From Cephalopachus bancanus (taxonomy: Eukaryota; Chordata; Mammalia; Primates; Tarsiidae), in contig JAPVLO010000146.1 of NCBI GenBank assembly GCA_027257055.1, positions 868,001 to 932,000 of the forward strand: DNA of 64,000 nucleotides, given 5' to 3'. Each line of letters begins with the position of its first letter. Position 1 is the stretch's first letter. Shown piece by piece: positions 10,701 through 25,700 of the stretch. The notes under the pieces are model-generated. The model ran no database searches. It saw only the letters and a program-made list of their open reading frames with translations, and was not told where the DNA came from. The translations under genes were made by a program, and so were the position numbers.

Positions 10701-13700
10701 GTTTGTTTTTTTAACATTTGAAACATTTTATTTTCATGTAAGGCAGCAAATTGGCTCCAACTCTTTAGATGACTGTCCTAATATTATAATACCATTATAA
10801 TCTATTTTTTTCCATAAGTTGAAATGCCATCTTTAATATAATATGCATGATCTAACTTTGCTCCTGTTCTTTTCTTTTGCTCTACTCATATTATTTTAGT
10901 TTTAATTTTATGTACCTTATATATTTGTCACCAATCTTTACTATAACAAGGGGAGATATAAATGCATCAACATAATGTAGGGAGGATATGGTATGGTACC
11001 TTTTGTAAACAAGATGCTTATAGTTTGGTATATGTATTGGCAAAATTTTAATTTGTAACTTGTTCGTTATCATCATCATAATAAAACAAATATTTCTAGG
11101 TTGGTGATGACAAAACTGTGAAGCAGTGGAAAATGGATGGACCAGGCTATGGAGAAGAAGAAGAGCCATTACATACTATGTTAGGAAAGGTACAAAAATA
11201 TATTGACTTATAATTTGCCTATTAAAATTCTTCTTTTACTTAAAATTATTTCTTAGTTATAATATCCCAAAAGGTGAGGGGAGATGTAAGTATCAAGTGA
11301 AGGACCTTAGACTGCAGTTAGTGACCTACTTAAGCAATATTTGACACAGTTGAAGTCCTTTGAAGCTAAAGAATTTTAACAGATTTTTGGTGTTCATTGT
11401 AGTGGAGTTTGATTTCTGTTTTTAGCTAGAGGATGCAATGAAACATTTCCTATAGTAAGGCCATGGAGGAAAATCTGTAGGGTAGAAGTTCAGAAAACTA
11501 ATGCTCAATTTGTCTGGTTTATATCATAGATCTTACACAAAACTCAGAATTTCTTACTTGAAAGAATCCTGTAGGAAATAAAGAAATGTAGTAATATGAT
11601 GCTTCTTGTATAAATCTTATGCTTTTACCAAATTATTCTGCAAATCAGATAATATGGTTTAGTTTTAGCTTAAGTATAATTCAGAACATTTGGCCTGCCC
11701 ATGTTTTAAGATGTTTACATTTTTATATGAAGTAGACAATTCTAAAATTATACTTAATCTTTAAATTAAACATATGCATTTTTAAAAATCACTTTGTCAT
11801 TTCAGTTTTATAATTAGTAGATATTTGGATTCTGTAAAGAAGTTCTAAAAGTTCTTTTATTTGTTTTTTTTCTTTCCCTCTCCTTCCTCCGCCTTCTCTA
11901 AATGTTCTTAAAGAGAGAGGGGTGTGGGGTATGAGTAAGAAATAGAGATAATTTGTTGATGGTAACAAATAACAAATTAGTAATTCCTAGAACAAAATTT
12001 GTTTCCTTCTTATAACATGTCTCTTTTTGATACTGTTTTCCTTTTTAAGTAAGGGTTTCTATAAATTTTTTTCTCCACTGGGCTTGGTGGCTCAGCCTAT
12101 AATCCCAGCACTTTGGGAGGCGAGGCAAGTGGATTGCCTGAGCCCGCAAGTTCGAGACCAGTGCAGGCAACTTGGCGAGACTTCGTCTCTCCAATAAATA
12201 AAAAATTAGCCAGGCGTGGTAGTACACGCATGTAGTTCTGGCTACTTGGAAGACTGAGGCAGACGAATCGCTGGAACCCAGCAGGTAGATGCTGGGGTGA
12301 CCTCAAGTATGCCACTGCACTCCAGCCTGGGTGACAGAGTGAGACTCCAACTCAAAAAAAAAAAAGTTTTTTCTCAGAGAAATGAGAGTATAGATAAATA
12401 TATTTCAAGTATTATTCTGCAGATCTGAAGTCATAATGAATAAACTTAACTATAACAACCTCTTTGCTTTAAAAGACAGTGTATACCGGAATTGATCATC
12501 ACTGGAAAGAACCTCTTTTTGCCACATGTGGACAGCAAGTAGACATTTGGGATGAACAAAAAACCAATCCTATATGTTCAATGACCTGGGGATTTGACAG
12601 TATAAGTAGTGTTAAATTTAACCCAATTGAGGTAATGTTCCTTTTTGAAATTGTTTAAAAACAATTACTATTTTATTTAATTGAAATTTATTATAATTTT
12701 AATAAATTTAGCTCTGCTTACAAAACTTTTGCATGTATGGTATAAGAATTTTAATAATGTTTTAGCAATTTGTCAATGTTCCAGATTGTATCTGAGTTCT
12801 AATACCTTTGGTAAAATCTTATTTATTTATTTATGTACCCCTTGGTCACATCTCAACATATTTGCCAACAGTTTAGTCTCAGATACCAGTGTTTAGTATA
12901 GTTAGAGGAGGGATGTGTGCATGTGCCCCTTGGAACAGAATCCAACCAAATACAAACTGTTTAACTTAATTTTACTTATGCCTATAATACTTGTGTTCCA
13001 CAGATTGTCATTGTACATTCAGGAAAATGTTAATTTTTCTTAACCCTCTTGGAGGTCAGAAGAAGGAACATTGAGCATTGTTTTGTCTATTTGTAATTGA
13101 TTAAGGGTACCAGTGTTTCATAATAGTGTGTTGGCAAACTATAGTCTGTGAGCCACATGCGGCCCACTGCCTGTTTTTCTACATAAAGTCCTACTAGGAC
13201 ACAACCATATTCTCTTGCTTACATATTGTCTGTAGCTGCTTTTGTGCTATAATGGCAGAGTCAAGTAATTGCTACGGAGACCAAAAGGCCCACAAAGCCT
13301 AAAGTACTTACTTTCTGGCCTTTTACAGTAAAAGTTTGCTGATTGCTTGTCTAGAGTATCTATCTCTGCTGTTATCTTCTTCACTTCGTCCTCCATCTTC
13401 CTTCCCTATGTTCCTTTCAGTCGTAGAAGTGAGATATAGCACGGAGAGACAAGCTAGCTTTGCAAAGTAGGGCCTAGGTAACACTGAGCAGAAGCAAGCT
13501 ACAAACATAAGCCATTTATAGGAACATTTTATGTCCTACTTAGTGTGGTGCTAAGCTGAAACTGTGTTTCCTGCCAATTTGCCTTTGTGTTGACCTTATA
13601 CAAGTCACAGGTTTTCGCTATATTTTTTTGTTTTAAAAATGAGATTAATTATATCTCCTAGTGTATTTTATAGGTTTGTTGTGAGTGTAAACGTTGATAA

Positions 13701-16700
13701 TATATGTGAACATTTTCAAAAATACTTTCCAAATTCAAGATGGTGATGTTATTACTGTAAAAGATAAAATGAAATAAAACCCAGCCAGTTACTGATTCCT
13801 ATGATTTTAAGGAACTAACTCTTCTTTGGTGAGAACCTGTGTCAGAAGAGCTTATGACCATTTCTAAAATCATAATTAATTTGTGATGACCTAGTGACCA
13901 TGTTTTTGAGACTTGCCTGTATAACATCTGTATTTGTTCAGTTGTGGTTTGTTTTTTTTAATTATCCTTATGAGATGACTTAGAGGTAAAGGTAAATGGT
14001 GTATGCATGTCTCTTATCCTGTATTAAACTTAATGGAAAGGGCATGTTGCTATGACCAAATGGAGTATATTTGTCTTCTCTAATCATTAATAATTAATTT
14101 TCTGTTAAAATATTGAAGCCTAGCTTTCTGGTAAAGCCAAAAGTTTGTGCTGAGCATTGTCACATTTGACAGTGTGAAAGTTGGCATTCAGTTTAGGTAG
14201 AATTTTTTTACTTTGCTCAGATAAGTCTTTGTTTTTAGAAATGGAACCTGGTTACACCCCGAGGTGACATAATGAGAGTCCAGGAAGGGTTGAGAGACAT
14301 CACTAGGGGAAGTTTCAGAGAGGCAGCCATCAAGACAGCAGACTCTCAGAAAGGACTGAGAAGAGATCAGGATCTAACATTTGCTTTATAATGTTTTAGT
14401 TGAACTGTGCACACACAGTAGTAGAAGTTAGCTGGCCATGCAGCTATTTAGTAAATAACTCTTCTCCTTTACACTTGCAACAGGAAGTAATAGTAGGCAG
14501 AAGTCAGGAGTTGTGTGTCAGGAACCATGAGTGAGGAGGAGTGGTACTGCAAAGTGTGTGATTCAGGGATCCACTGGATGGTAGGGGATTTATTTTCATT
14601 TAATACTAAAGGTTCTGTAAGTATTTGTACATTTATAACTGACTTACAAATAAAATAAGTACTTGAAACATCTGAAAACAGTTGGACGAAGGACTGGCCT
14701 AATTTTACAGAGAGTTAACAAACACAAGAAAATATGTAACTAACTGCTGATAAAGAATAAATTTATACCCTGAATATTTTCCATAATGCCATAAGAAAGG
14801 GATTGGCAGTAGCCAGAAACTACCAAGGGGTAGGGGAGGCATATAACATCAGTAAGGGTACCTAATCTCTAACCAGGCAAAGTGGGAATTAAAGGGAGAC
14901 CAAATTTTACCTGTATGGGGACTATTTGTTTACTTAATCCTGAATTGTACCCCACATCTTTAAAATTAAAAAAAGAATACATTTATATAACTATGAGACA
15001 CTAACATACAGTTATTAACTTTAAAATGATATTGCCTAATGCTTCCCAGTTGCATTAAAATTGGCATATTCCCACATTGAAATGTATATTGGTATAACTC
15101 TGGAAAATAATTAGCCTAAATATCAAAAGCCATAAACTTGTTCATACCTTTAGATTTCGTAATGTCACTCCTAAATGTGTGAAAATGTTTAAAGTATTAC
15201 TTATAATAGTAAAAAACAGGAGAGTCTAAGTTGAAGAATGGATACATAAAATATGTTCTGTTATAAATTAGAACAAGTATTAACTGTGCACTATCATCAC
15301 TGACATCTAAAACGTGCTGCATGGGGATTTGACAGTAAAAATACTTAGGTTGCTGAAATTATGGATGATTTATTGTACCTTCTGAAAATGGACTTTAATA
15401 TTCAACTTTGTTTTTTAACGTAAATATTAAGGATACTTAAATTATCTGTTCAATGAATAGGTATGGTTTGCTACCAAGCGTGACTTTAACTGGTGTTATA
15501 CTTATTTTTAGACATTTCTTTTGGGAAGTTGTGCTTCTGACAGGAATATAGTACTGTATGATATGAGACAAGCCACTCCTCTGAAAAAAGTGAGTTTCAA
15601 TTTTGTCTTTTGCTGTATACAATTGGTGACACGTTCCTCTGTAAATTGAGTAACTGAAAATATGGAACAAGTTTTGTTTTTTTGGTATTTTTTTGGTTTT
15701 TTGTAGAGATGTTCTTAGGACCCAAGATGATGATTGTGGCAGTCTCTTAGCTCCCTATTGCTTTTTAGAGACCTTTAACTATTCACTAAGTATTATATCC
15801 TAGACATCTCTGTGACTTCCATGACGCCCTAAATTTTAGGTATCTAGTGAGTACTAATGATTTGAAAGTTCTTATGTTAAAGATACTGCATCTCATTGCT
15901 TAACACTGTAATAATACTTCAGGCCCCATGATTATCATATGACACATACAGTATTTTAGTCCAGAAAATCTTAGAACTATTCACATAACCAGCTTTGTTT
16001 GTTTAGTTGCATGCCGATGGGTACTAGTTTGACATTTTGTTTAGACAAGCACTATCCTGTTCAGGGTAACAGATTTCCCAACAGTTCTAAAGTGGTCATT
16101 CCAGGACTTAGATATCAAAGCTAATACAACCTTAAGCTGATTCTCAAGAGGGAGAGAAATATTGTTTGGAGGCAGAGAGAGGAATGCTGTTTTAAGTAAA
16201 GGGGTATAAAGTTGATTTCAAGTACTGGAATTGTGAGAAAACAGGAGAAAGACTAGACATCATTCATATGCCATGAGTCCATTGTCATAGTCCACATATA
16301 AAATAAATGATTTTTTATTCATTAATTAACTATTTATTTTTGTAGAGACAGAGTTTTACTATATTGTCAAGGCTGATCTTGAACTCCTGGCCTCAAGTGA
16401 GCTTCCTGCCTTGACCTCCCAAAATGGTGGGATTAGAGACCTGAGCCACCATGCCTGGCCAAGAAATGCTTTAATACTTGGTTTTGCTATTCCTAAATCA
16501 TTCTTATAACATATAAAAAGCTCAGAAGTATTAGAAGTAGAGTACATTCATTGAAGTTTGAAATCAATAAAAGCCGGGCTCTGTGGCTCAGCCTGTAATC
16601 CCGCACCTTTGGGAGGCTGAGGTGAGCGGATTGCCTGAGCCCGTGGGTTCGAGACCCGCCTGGGCAACTTGGCAAGACCTCATCTCTACAATAAATCAAA

Positions 16701-19700
16701 AACTAGCCGGGTGTGGTAGCGCGTGCCTGTAGTTCCAGCTACTCGGAAGGCTGAGGCGGAAGGATCGCTGGAGCCCAGCAGTTCGAGGCTGCGGTGGCCG
16801 GGATCGGCCACTGCACTCCAGTCTGGGCAATAGAGTGAGACTCCAACTCAAAAAAAGAAATCAATAAATATGGGCAACCCTTTTGGTCTGCTCCCACTGG
16901 GAGCTTTTCTGTTCTCTCAGTAAATCCTGCTTTCAAAAAAAATAAAATAAAATAAATTAATAAATATGATGATCTTTCCAAAGTCTCACTTTAATCATTT
17001 CACTCATTCATGTGATATAGTGGGAAAGTCCTACATGAACTTTGGTTTTTTATTCAGTTTATGTTTCTCTTGTAAAATGGTGGTATTAATAACTACCTTG
17101 TAGCACATTGGTGAGAATAGACTTGGTACTTTAAGCAATTAGCAGAATGCTGACATGAAGTACTAGTTTAATAAATAGTAATTTCTGTTCCCTCCTACCT
17201 ACCTACCTAGCCCCCACCCTTTGTGTGGTTTTTTTTTTTTTTTTTTTTTAAGTCGGAGTCTTACTCTGTCGCCTAGCTGGAGTGCAGTGGCATGCTCACA
17301 GTTATCACAGCCTCAACCTGCTGGGTTCAGGTGATCCTACCACCTCAGCTTTCCAAGTAATTGGAACTATAGGCAGGCGCCACCTTGCCTGGCTAATTTT
17401 TTTATTTATTGTGGAGACAAGGTCACACCGCGTTGTCCAGGCTGGTCTTGAACCTGTGGGTTCAGGCAATCCTCTCACCTCCCAAAGTGCTGGGATTATA
17501 GGTGTGAGCTACTATGCCTGGCTTCATTTTCCGTTTTTAATGGTGCTCCATTACTTTTAAGTTGAAAAAAACAATGGTAGCCTAGCTTTCAAAGCCCTCT
17601 AAAATCAGATTCCATTTTGCAATTTATTTGTTTATTTGTTTCAATCACCAAGGCAACATTTAATTGGAATTTGTCACATGCAGGTCACTTTGATAGATGC
17701 AGAGATTGTTAGACACTGCTACTTTCTGTTTTCTTGGTTCAGTCTACTAGAGTATCAGTATTTCTTCTGTTCTTTCTCTCCTAAAATAGTGGTTTTCATT
17801 TGAGTTTGTACTCCCCCACCAGGTGTAGTTTGGGGAATATAGGAGGGACATTCAGTGGGGAGGAGCCTGAGAGGCTAAACATCCTAGTGGATAATTGCAT
17901 ACAACAAAAGATTAACCTGTGCAGGATGCCGTAGTGTTCTCATTGAAAAATGCAAACACTAAATTCTTGATCCTTCATAGGTTAGTTCAAATTATACCTG
18001 TATTTTGAGACATTTTTTTCTCTACTTTAACCCTAAACTCACCATTATTTATTGCTTTATTATATTTTAACTTTTCTTATGTATGTCTCATTTTTCTGAC
18101 TAAACTAAGTTGTTTGAGATCAAGGAACAGGAGTTAAGCATTTTTCTATTTTTTTTATATTTACCACTCTACCTGTGTATTCAGGAAATAGTTACTGATT
18201 GATTTATCTTCCCATTGCACTGAGTTGAATACTGTGCACATAATAGGTACTTACTAAATATTTGTTTAAATCAATGCAAACCAAAGGAAAGGAAATGCAG
18301 TGGAAAACTTATCCACTTTAGAGGTAATTTGCTTCATTTTTTCTTTTTCTTTTTTTTTGAGTCAGAGTCTTACTCTGTCACCCAGTCTGGAGTGTAGTGG
18401 CACAATCGTGGCTCACTGCAGCCTCAACCTCCTGGGATCTGGTGATCCTCCCATCTCAGCCTCCTGAGTAGCTGTAGTTGTAGGTGTGTATCATCATGCC
18501 TGGCTAATTTTTTGAATTTTTGTAGATGAGATCTTGCTATATTGCCCGCGTTGCTCTCAAATCCCTGGCCTCAAGCATTCTTCCCACCTTAGCCTCCCAA
18601 AATACCAGGATTACAGGCGTGAGCCACTTTGCCTGGCCCCAGAAGTAATTAATTTCTGGTGATGGCATAGTATATGCTTCCTTTCTCAGGTCATCTTAGA
18701 TATGAGAACAAATACAATCTGTTGGAATCCCATGGAAGCTTTCATTTTTACTGCAGCAAATGAAGATTACAAGTAAGCTTTCCTCTTTTAAAAATTTATT
18801 TCTATCTAAAATGGCTTAATTGTGTAAGTCTTACTAAGAACATATATATCACTAGGTAAGTATACCTTCATATATAAGTTAGAAAACTATCATTTGTTTA
18901 GCTTTAAAAAGTTTTCCAAATTGGAGAAGAATTTCTTTAGAAAACTATTTTCTTAGTTTTTAGAATGATATGGATAAGGGATTGTAAATGACAACCTGTG
19001 GGCCAAATCCTGTCTGCTATCTGCTTTTATAAAGTTTTATTGGAATATGGCCATATCCATGTATATATTGGATGAGGCTGCTTTTGTACTATAACAACTG
19101 AGTTGAATAGTTGAAGCAGAGACCTTATGGTTCAGTTTGCTAGAAATGTTTACTATTTGGCCCTAGAAGTTGTTGGCTGATCTCTGATGTAGATCTTATA
19201 AATAATAACTGAACCATACATGTTTTAATGGAAACGAAAATATCTTCCTACACATTTGTAACTTTCAGGTAGCTGATACTCATGTATAGTCATGTTATAG
19301 TTATCTTTTTAGTATCCTTATAAGGTGGGTGGAACATGTATATTATCCTCTTTTTAAGATATTAAAGCAGGGAGATCACTCTCCCCATAAGGAAAGAATG
19401 TTTTATTCATTTTATTCATTTTTTAAAATCTAAAGCATTTATTATATGAATATAGTAGATTCTTACGCTTTTTTTAGAGAAGTCAGAAGTTTGGTGGTGG
19501 ATTGAACTTTAGATATTTTGTATTTAAGTTCTGAGTTCCACTATATAGATCTGAAGGCATAAAAAGTAGTAGTGTTAGCTCATAAAAGGATTTATCACAT
19601 GATGTTTTAGGGTACCAACTAAGTATCTCTTATGACTTTCTGTACTAAAAAGAAGCTCAATTGGACTCTAATTAACTAGAAATATTAAACCACATTGATT

Positions 19701-22700
19701 GAAGCCCTTTTAAGCCTTTATTGATGTTTTGAAATTAAATGGCATTGTTCTAGTTAAAGGCAAAAAAAGATAAGAGTGAGACAGCATTATTGTAACCAAC
19801 TTTATTAAGGTTTCTAAAGTATGTTCTGATCAGCTATTTTTAGCCAGATATCATTTTTCAGAATGTCCCAGGAGTTCCTCATTTCTTGCCTTTGGAAGAA
19901 TGACACCTGAAACAAAGAGCATATCCCTTATAAGAATTGACTTGTTAAAGTACCATAATTACTCTTACTTGAAGGTGATCCTGCTGTGGTATCTCTTTTC
20001 TATGTTTGTAAAGACAGGGTATGCCAAAAAATATGTATACTCATTTTAAGTATGGTGATCACTCAAAAGATGGCGTTAATTAAATGAATGCTAGCATCAC
20101 CATGCAACAGGCAGGACAAAGAAAATGGTAGAAGCACAGTTCAGTGAACATCATACTACACATAGCTACCGTAATTTAATTCAACTTCAAAAAGTAATAC
20201 ATAGATAACATCACTTAAAATTTATATACATTTTTTTGGCACCCCCTGTATTTTCTTTCTCTTAATGCCCTTTAACTATTCTAATCATTGTGAATTAGAA
20301 ACCCAAGTTCAAGTGTAGGCCAACCAGTAATTACTGTAAAAAGTTGGGCAAGTCATTTAAACTAACTCCATAGTTTCATCATCTGTAAAAGTAGAAGGTT
20401 AGAATAGGTGATCCCTAAAGAATCCTTTATCTTGGAACTTTGTTTGTTATATAAACATTTTCCATTCAAACAAATTGATTTACTTAGAATTTGAATACAT
20501 TCTTATCTTTCTTCCCACGTAAAAATAAATTTGCTAAAAAACAGTTTGCTAAAACATAACAAATTTGGTTGAAAACCACTGCTCTAGGCAGAAACTATAG
20601 TTACCAATGATCATTTGATTTAGGGTTTTGTCTGTCAGGTTTCTCCACTATGGAGTTACTATTTTTTTCCTTTGTAATTATTACATGTCTTCAGAGAGAT
20701 ACTTTGAAACGGTAGACACCATCTGTCTCCTCAGATTTTCACTCACTGATGTTCGCATCTTCAAGTATTTTGTTATTAGGAACTTGGTTTCAGTAATGCT
20801 ATATTAATTTTGTTCATGCTGACTTATTTGGAATAATATTATTTTAGCTGTTAGAGTAAAAATTTTTAAATCTTTAAACTTACGTAATCATTTTTTTTGC
20901 CAGTTGTGCATAATTTGGGTAATGCTTTGAAAAGCTGTATTCATCCTTATGTATCACTGATAGCCATATATATTAGTGCAGCTTTATTGGGATTGATTTG
21001 ACAACTCATATCAAGGCTTAAAAATGTTTGTGCCTTTAGACCTAACAATCCTACTTACAGGAAGCTGTCTAGATTTAATTGAATGTGTCTCATTTAATTA
21101 AAGATTAATCTATGATAGAGCCACTGTACTCCAGCCTGGGCAAGAGAGTGAGATCCCAACTCTAAAAAAGAAAAAAAAATTGAATGTCAAAAATTTAAAC
21201 ATCAGGATTTTATTAAGCATTATTTATAATTTTAAAATAAGCTGGGCTCGGTGGCTCAGCCTGTAATCCCAGCACTTTGGGAGTCTGAGGTGAGTGGATT
21301 GCCTGAGCCTGCGGGTTCGAGACCTGCCTGGGCAACTTGGTGAGACCTCATCTCTACAATAAAATCAAAAATTAGCTGGGCGTGGTAGCGCACGCCTGTA
21401 CTTCCAGCTACTTGGAAGGCTGAGGCGGAAGGATCGCCGGAGCCCAGCAGGTCGAGGCTGTGGTGGCTGGGAGCGGCCACTGCACTCCAGTCTGGGTGAC
21501 AGAGTGAGACTCTAACTCAAAAATAATAATAATAATTTTAAAATACTGGAAACTATTAAGATATAGGGAAAAAATATTTTAACTCAATTGAGTATGCAGT
21601 ACTTATAATCTTTTCAAAGATTATTTAATGATGTGGGTAAATGCTCATAATATGCTACATGAAATAGCAGAATATAAAGCTTTATATAGAATTTTAGTTT
21701 TATTAAGAGTATATATTTAAATTGCATGGAGAAAAGATTTTTTTAACAAATTACACTGACTTTTCTGAGTAATGAAATTAAAGGTAATTGTGCTCCTTGT
21801 CCTTTTTTGAAATATTCACATTTTTCTACAAAGAGATTTACGTTTTTAAAGAGAAAAATTGTGTGTATGTGTAAGTGTAGTCTTAAAGAGTAATAAACAC
21901 TTGATATTTTTTCCTGTCCTCATCTGCCTCTGTACAGTGTTTATTTAGATGTATATTATTTCAATGATGGGTCTTAGTTTCACTAATATCTTTTAGTACT
22001 GCATATGACTTCTTTCAAGAAATGTGTATCAAATATTTAAAAATTGTTTTACAGCTTGTATACTTTTGATATGCGTGCACTGGACACTCCTGTGATGGTC
22101 CACATGGATCATGTGTCTGCCGTGCTTGATGTGGATTACTCTCCCACTGGGAAAGAGTTTGTGTCTGCTAGTTTTGATAAATCTATTCGAATCTTTCCTG
22201 TGGCCAGAAGTCAAAGCAGGTATGTAACTAACAATAAGCCATTTACAGTCACGCATCACTTAATGATAGGGATAAATTCTGAGAAATAGTCGATAGGCGA
22301 TTTCATTGTTGTGTGAACATCATAGTATATTTATACAGTAACTGTAGATAGTATACCCTACACACAAAGGCTGAATAGTATAGCCTGTTGTTCTTAGGCT
22401 ACGGAGTGTTACTGTGGGCAGTTGGAACACAATCAGTGGTAAGTATTTGTGTATCTAAACATTTGAACATAAAAAAGGTACAGTAAAAATACAGTATTTT
22501 AATCTTATGGGATCGTTGTCATATATGTAGTCTGCCATTGACCAAAATGTCATTTGTTGTATTTTTGCTTGATTTTTCTTTGTTCTCATCATGATTTATC
22601 TTTTCTGAGAGCATAACTGGTTATGTGTGAATGATGAGGTTTACACCCAGGTGTGGTGACTTGAGGTACTGACTTTCACTGTGTTATCTATGGGCAAAGC

Positions 22701-25700
22701 ATCAGCCTTCCAGGGGGTTTCTTTCATTGAACAAGGTATTATCTTTATATAATTTGTTGGTATGAAATCTCAGTGTTTGCTTTACAGCAGGGCCTTTTTT
22801 ATTTCAGAATTACTTTTTAATGTTTTGTAGTAAACTTCTGAGAATTTAAATTTAGTAGTGAAAACTTTGATGGGAAAGTTTTTTGCAGTAATGGCGCTTA
22901 AGAGCAATTAATAACAATAATAAGCCGGGCTTGGTGGCTCAGCCTGTAATCCCACGCTTTGGGAGGCTGAGGTGAGTGGATTGCCTGAGCCCGCGGGTTC
23001 AAGACCTGCTTCGGCAACTTGGCGAGACCTCATCTCTACAATAAATCAAAAAATTAGCTGGGTGTGGTAGCATGCGCCTGTAGTTTCAGATTCTTGGAAG
23101 GCTGAGGCGGAAGGATCGCCGGAGCCCAGCAGGTCGAGGCTGCAGTGGCCGCTCCAGTATGGGTAACAGAGTGAGACTCCAACTTAAAAAAAACAAAAAC
23201 AAACAAATAACAATAATACCTTACATTTCTTATTTTGTACTTAAATCCAGCTGTTCACACCAAGGCAAAAATTTGAAAGGAGGAAAAAAATAAGTTCAAA
23301 TCGTCAAAACCGTTCTCCCTCCATTCCACTTAGTTAGGCAAAGGCCCTGGTTGCTTGAGAGGTGGGAGTGGTGAAAACTCGGCTGTCCTTTAGCTTCATT
23401 TGTGTGTGTCTCATTCTGTAAGCACACTGAATGTGATTCTGGTGTATTAGATTTGTGTTGTTTTGTACAGTGTGTCCCTCTACATATTATTAAATGTAGA
23501 TTTATGCATATGCATCTGTATTCTGTTACATTATATCATATTTTTGTATTGAGATATTTTATAGAAAACTGTGGCATTTCAAGGGGTTTGCAAGGGTAAT
23601 TTGTACTTGATGTTTTGCTTTACAGGCTGACTTTAAAACCTTATTTCTGTGTAAGATCCCTGTGTAGTATGTATGGCTTATAGAACACTTTTATATGCAT
23701 TCTCATTATTCCTTAGTAATGCCTTAGATGTGTTCCTATAATCATGCAAATCCAAGAAAATGGATATAATTTTTCTCATAAAAAATTACAATTAAAGGAT
23801 ATAGTCATAGTCAATCTGCTTATCTAACTCTGGTGTTTTTACTTGTGATATTTGCGTCTTTCTTCCCTCCAGTTTGAGGAAGCCGTGTTGATTTCTAAAC
23901 CTTGTGTCATCATTGATTGCCAGCAAGTAATTGTCTTCGTTGCTGTTTATCTGATTACCAAGGTGCTTGAATCAAAAACATGCTGATGGGCGTGTTCTTG
24001 TGACTTTGATCTTCATTCCATAATTTCTGTTGTAGAACTACTAGTGTTTGTTCCTATGTGGCTATTGCTTCCTTTGCAGCTGCCTTGATAGTCTCCGAAT
24101 TTTGTGAATGGTTTATTGGGATTATTTGATCAGGTCCAAGCAAGGCTCATAGCTACCATTCCCACATCTCTGGAAAATGTTGAGATTCAAAAGAATATGG
24201 CCCTTCATCATTTCTTGGCACCAGAACTGCCAAAGATACAGGACAATATTTTTCTAACATGGTGCATAAGCATACTCAAAGAATGGAAAGAGAGCAAAAG
24301 AAAATTAAAAGAGAGGAATTTTTAGGTATCTTGATTCCCTAGGGCCCAGCAGCTGAGTTTAGACTGAATTATTCTAAAGCAAGCATGAACAACTAAATGC
24401 AGGTCCAGCTGCAAGACTCAAGTTACTACAGAATTGTATAAAGGAGTATATATTTCTTTTATTTCATTTGTTTCATTTCCAGGGAGTTGTCTGATGTCAT
24501 TTGGAGGTTTTGTAATCACAATCTTAAAATGTATTACTTCCTGTTGTATTTGGATATAGATGGCATTCCCTCTGACTGTAGTCTTTATCTGCATAAAAGC
24601 TAGTGCTAGTTCGTTTCTGTGGTTTGTTCTAGTTTCCTATCTTTACAAACATCGAATAATTCATGCTTGGGCAGTGCTTTGAATAATCCATATTTCAAAA
24701 ATGTTTTCTGGCTGAGTATGGTGATTTACGCCTCTAATCCTAGTACTTCGTGAGGCCAAAGCGGGAGGATTGCTTGAGGCCAGGAGTTTGAGACAGCCTA
24801 GGCAATGTAGCAAGACCTCATCTCTACAAAAAATTTTAAAGGTTAGCTGGGCATGGTGGCACATACCTGTAGTCCCAGCTACTCAGGGGGTTAAGGTGGA
24901 AGGATTGCCTTACCCAGGAGGTCGAGGCTGCAGTGAGTCATGATGGCACCACTGCACTCTACCCTAGGCAACAGAGTGAGACTGCAACTCAAAAAAAAAA
25001 AAAAAAAGGAATTTACGCTTAAAAAATGTATTTATCTCGCAGTAGTATAACTTATAGTGAGCTTAATGAATCTAGTATATGTGCAAATATAAATATATTT
25101 AGAAATGAGGAACACTGCATAGTTTGCCACTAAGGAGGATTCCAAGTTGGGTAAGTTACTGACCACTGGATTTGACCAGTCTACACCATGAATGGATTAT
25201 TTTTAATGGTTATAGAAGCCTGATTGAATTTCCTTACATTTAAACTCATTATATTGTTTCAGCAAAAGAGGATTGTTACATATGTAGATAATGTAAGAAA
25301 TGAATCTTTACAGGCAGAGCAATTGAGCTTGAAGTCAGTGACAGGTTTAAAAAAAAATAAAAGCAGAACGATGGGGGGAGAAGAAAAAGTGTCTGTCTCA
25401 TTTTAATAGTATGTTCATTCTAATCATTATTTCCCCTTTAAAAATAAATTTCTTATGGTTTAGGTGCTTAAAATATCTTTTGGAAACTAAAGGTCTAGCT
25501 TTGTGAGTGTACTGTAGAGGTATTTATCTCTGCATATGAACTATATTTGATTTAGTCATCCTTTTTGGGTTTTCTTTTGCTGTGCATAGTTTCTTGAGCC
25601 TGTTTCCTTTCTCTTATGTAGTCTGCATTTTTAGTTATTTAATCCAGATATAGAAAATTTACTTCTCCAGAAGTTTCTAATTTTTTGTGACCTTGTCTTT

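Noticed and set aside
19788..19960. Antisense processed pseudogene (AATAAAGTTGG-like end on the minus strand)
   Set aside because: No T-run, no target duplication and no recognisable protein in the short translation.
24104..24325. Possible small gene or alternative exon in DCAF13 intron 8 ([13 protein letters not shown]...)
   Set aside because: No recognised family, no splice-site or promoter context, starts at a non-ATG codon; likely chance.
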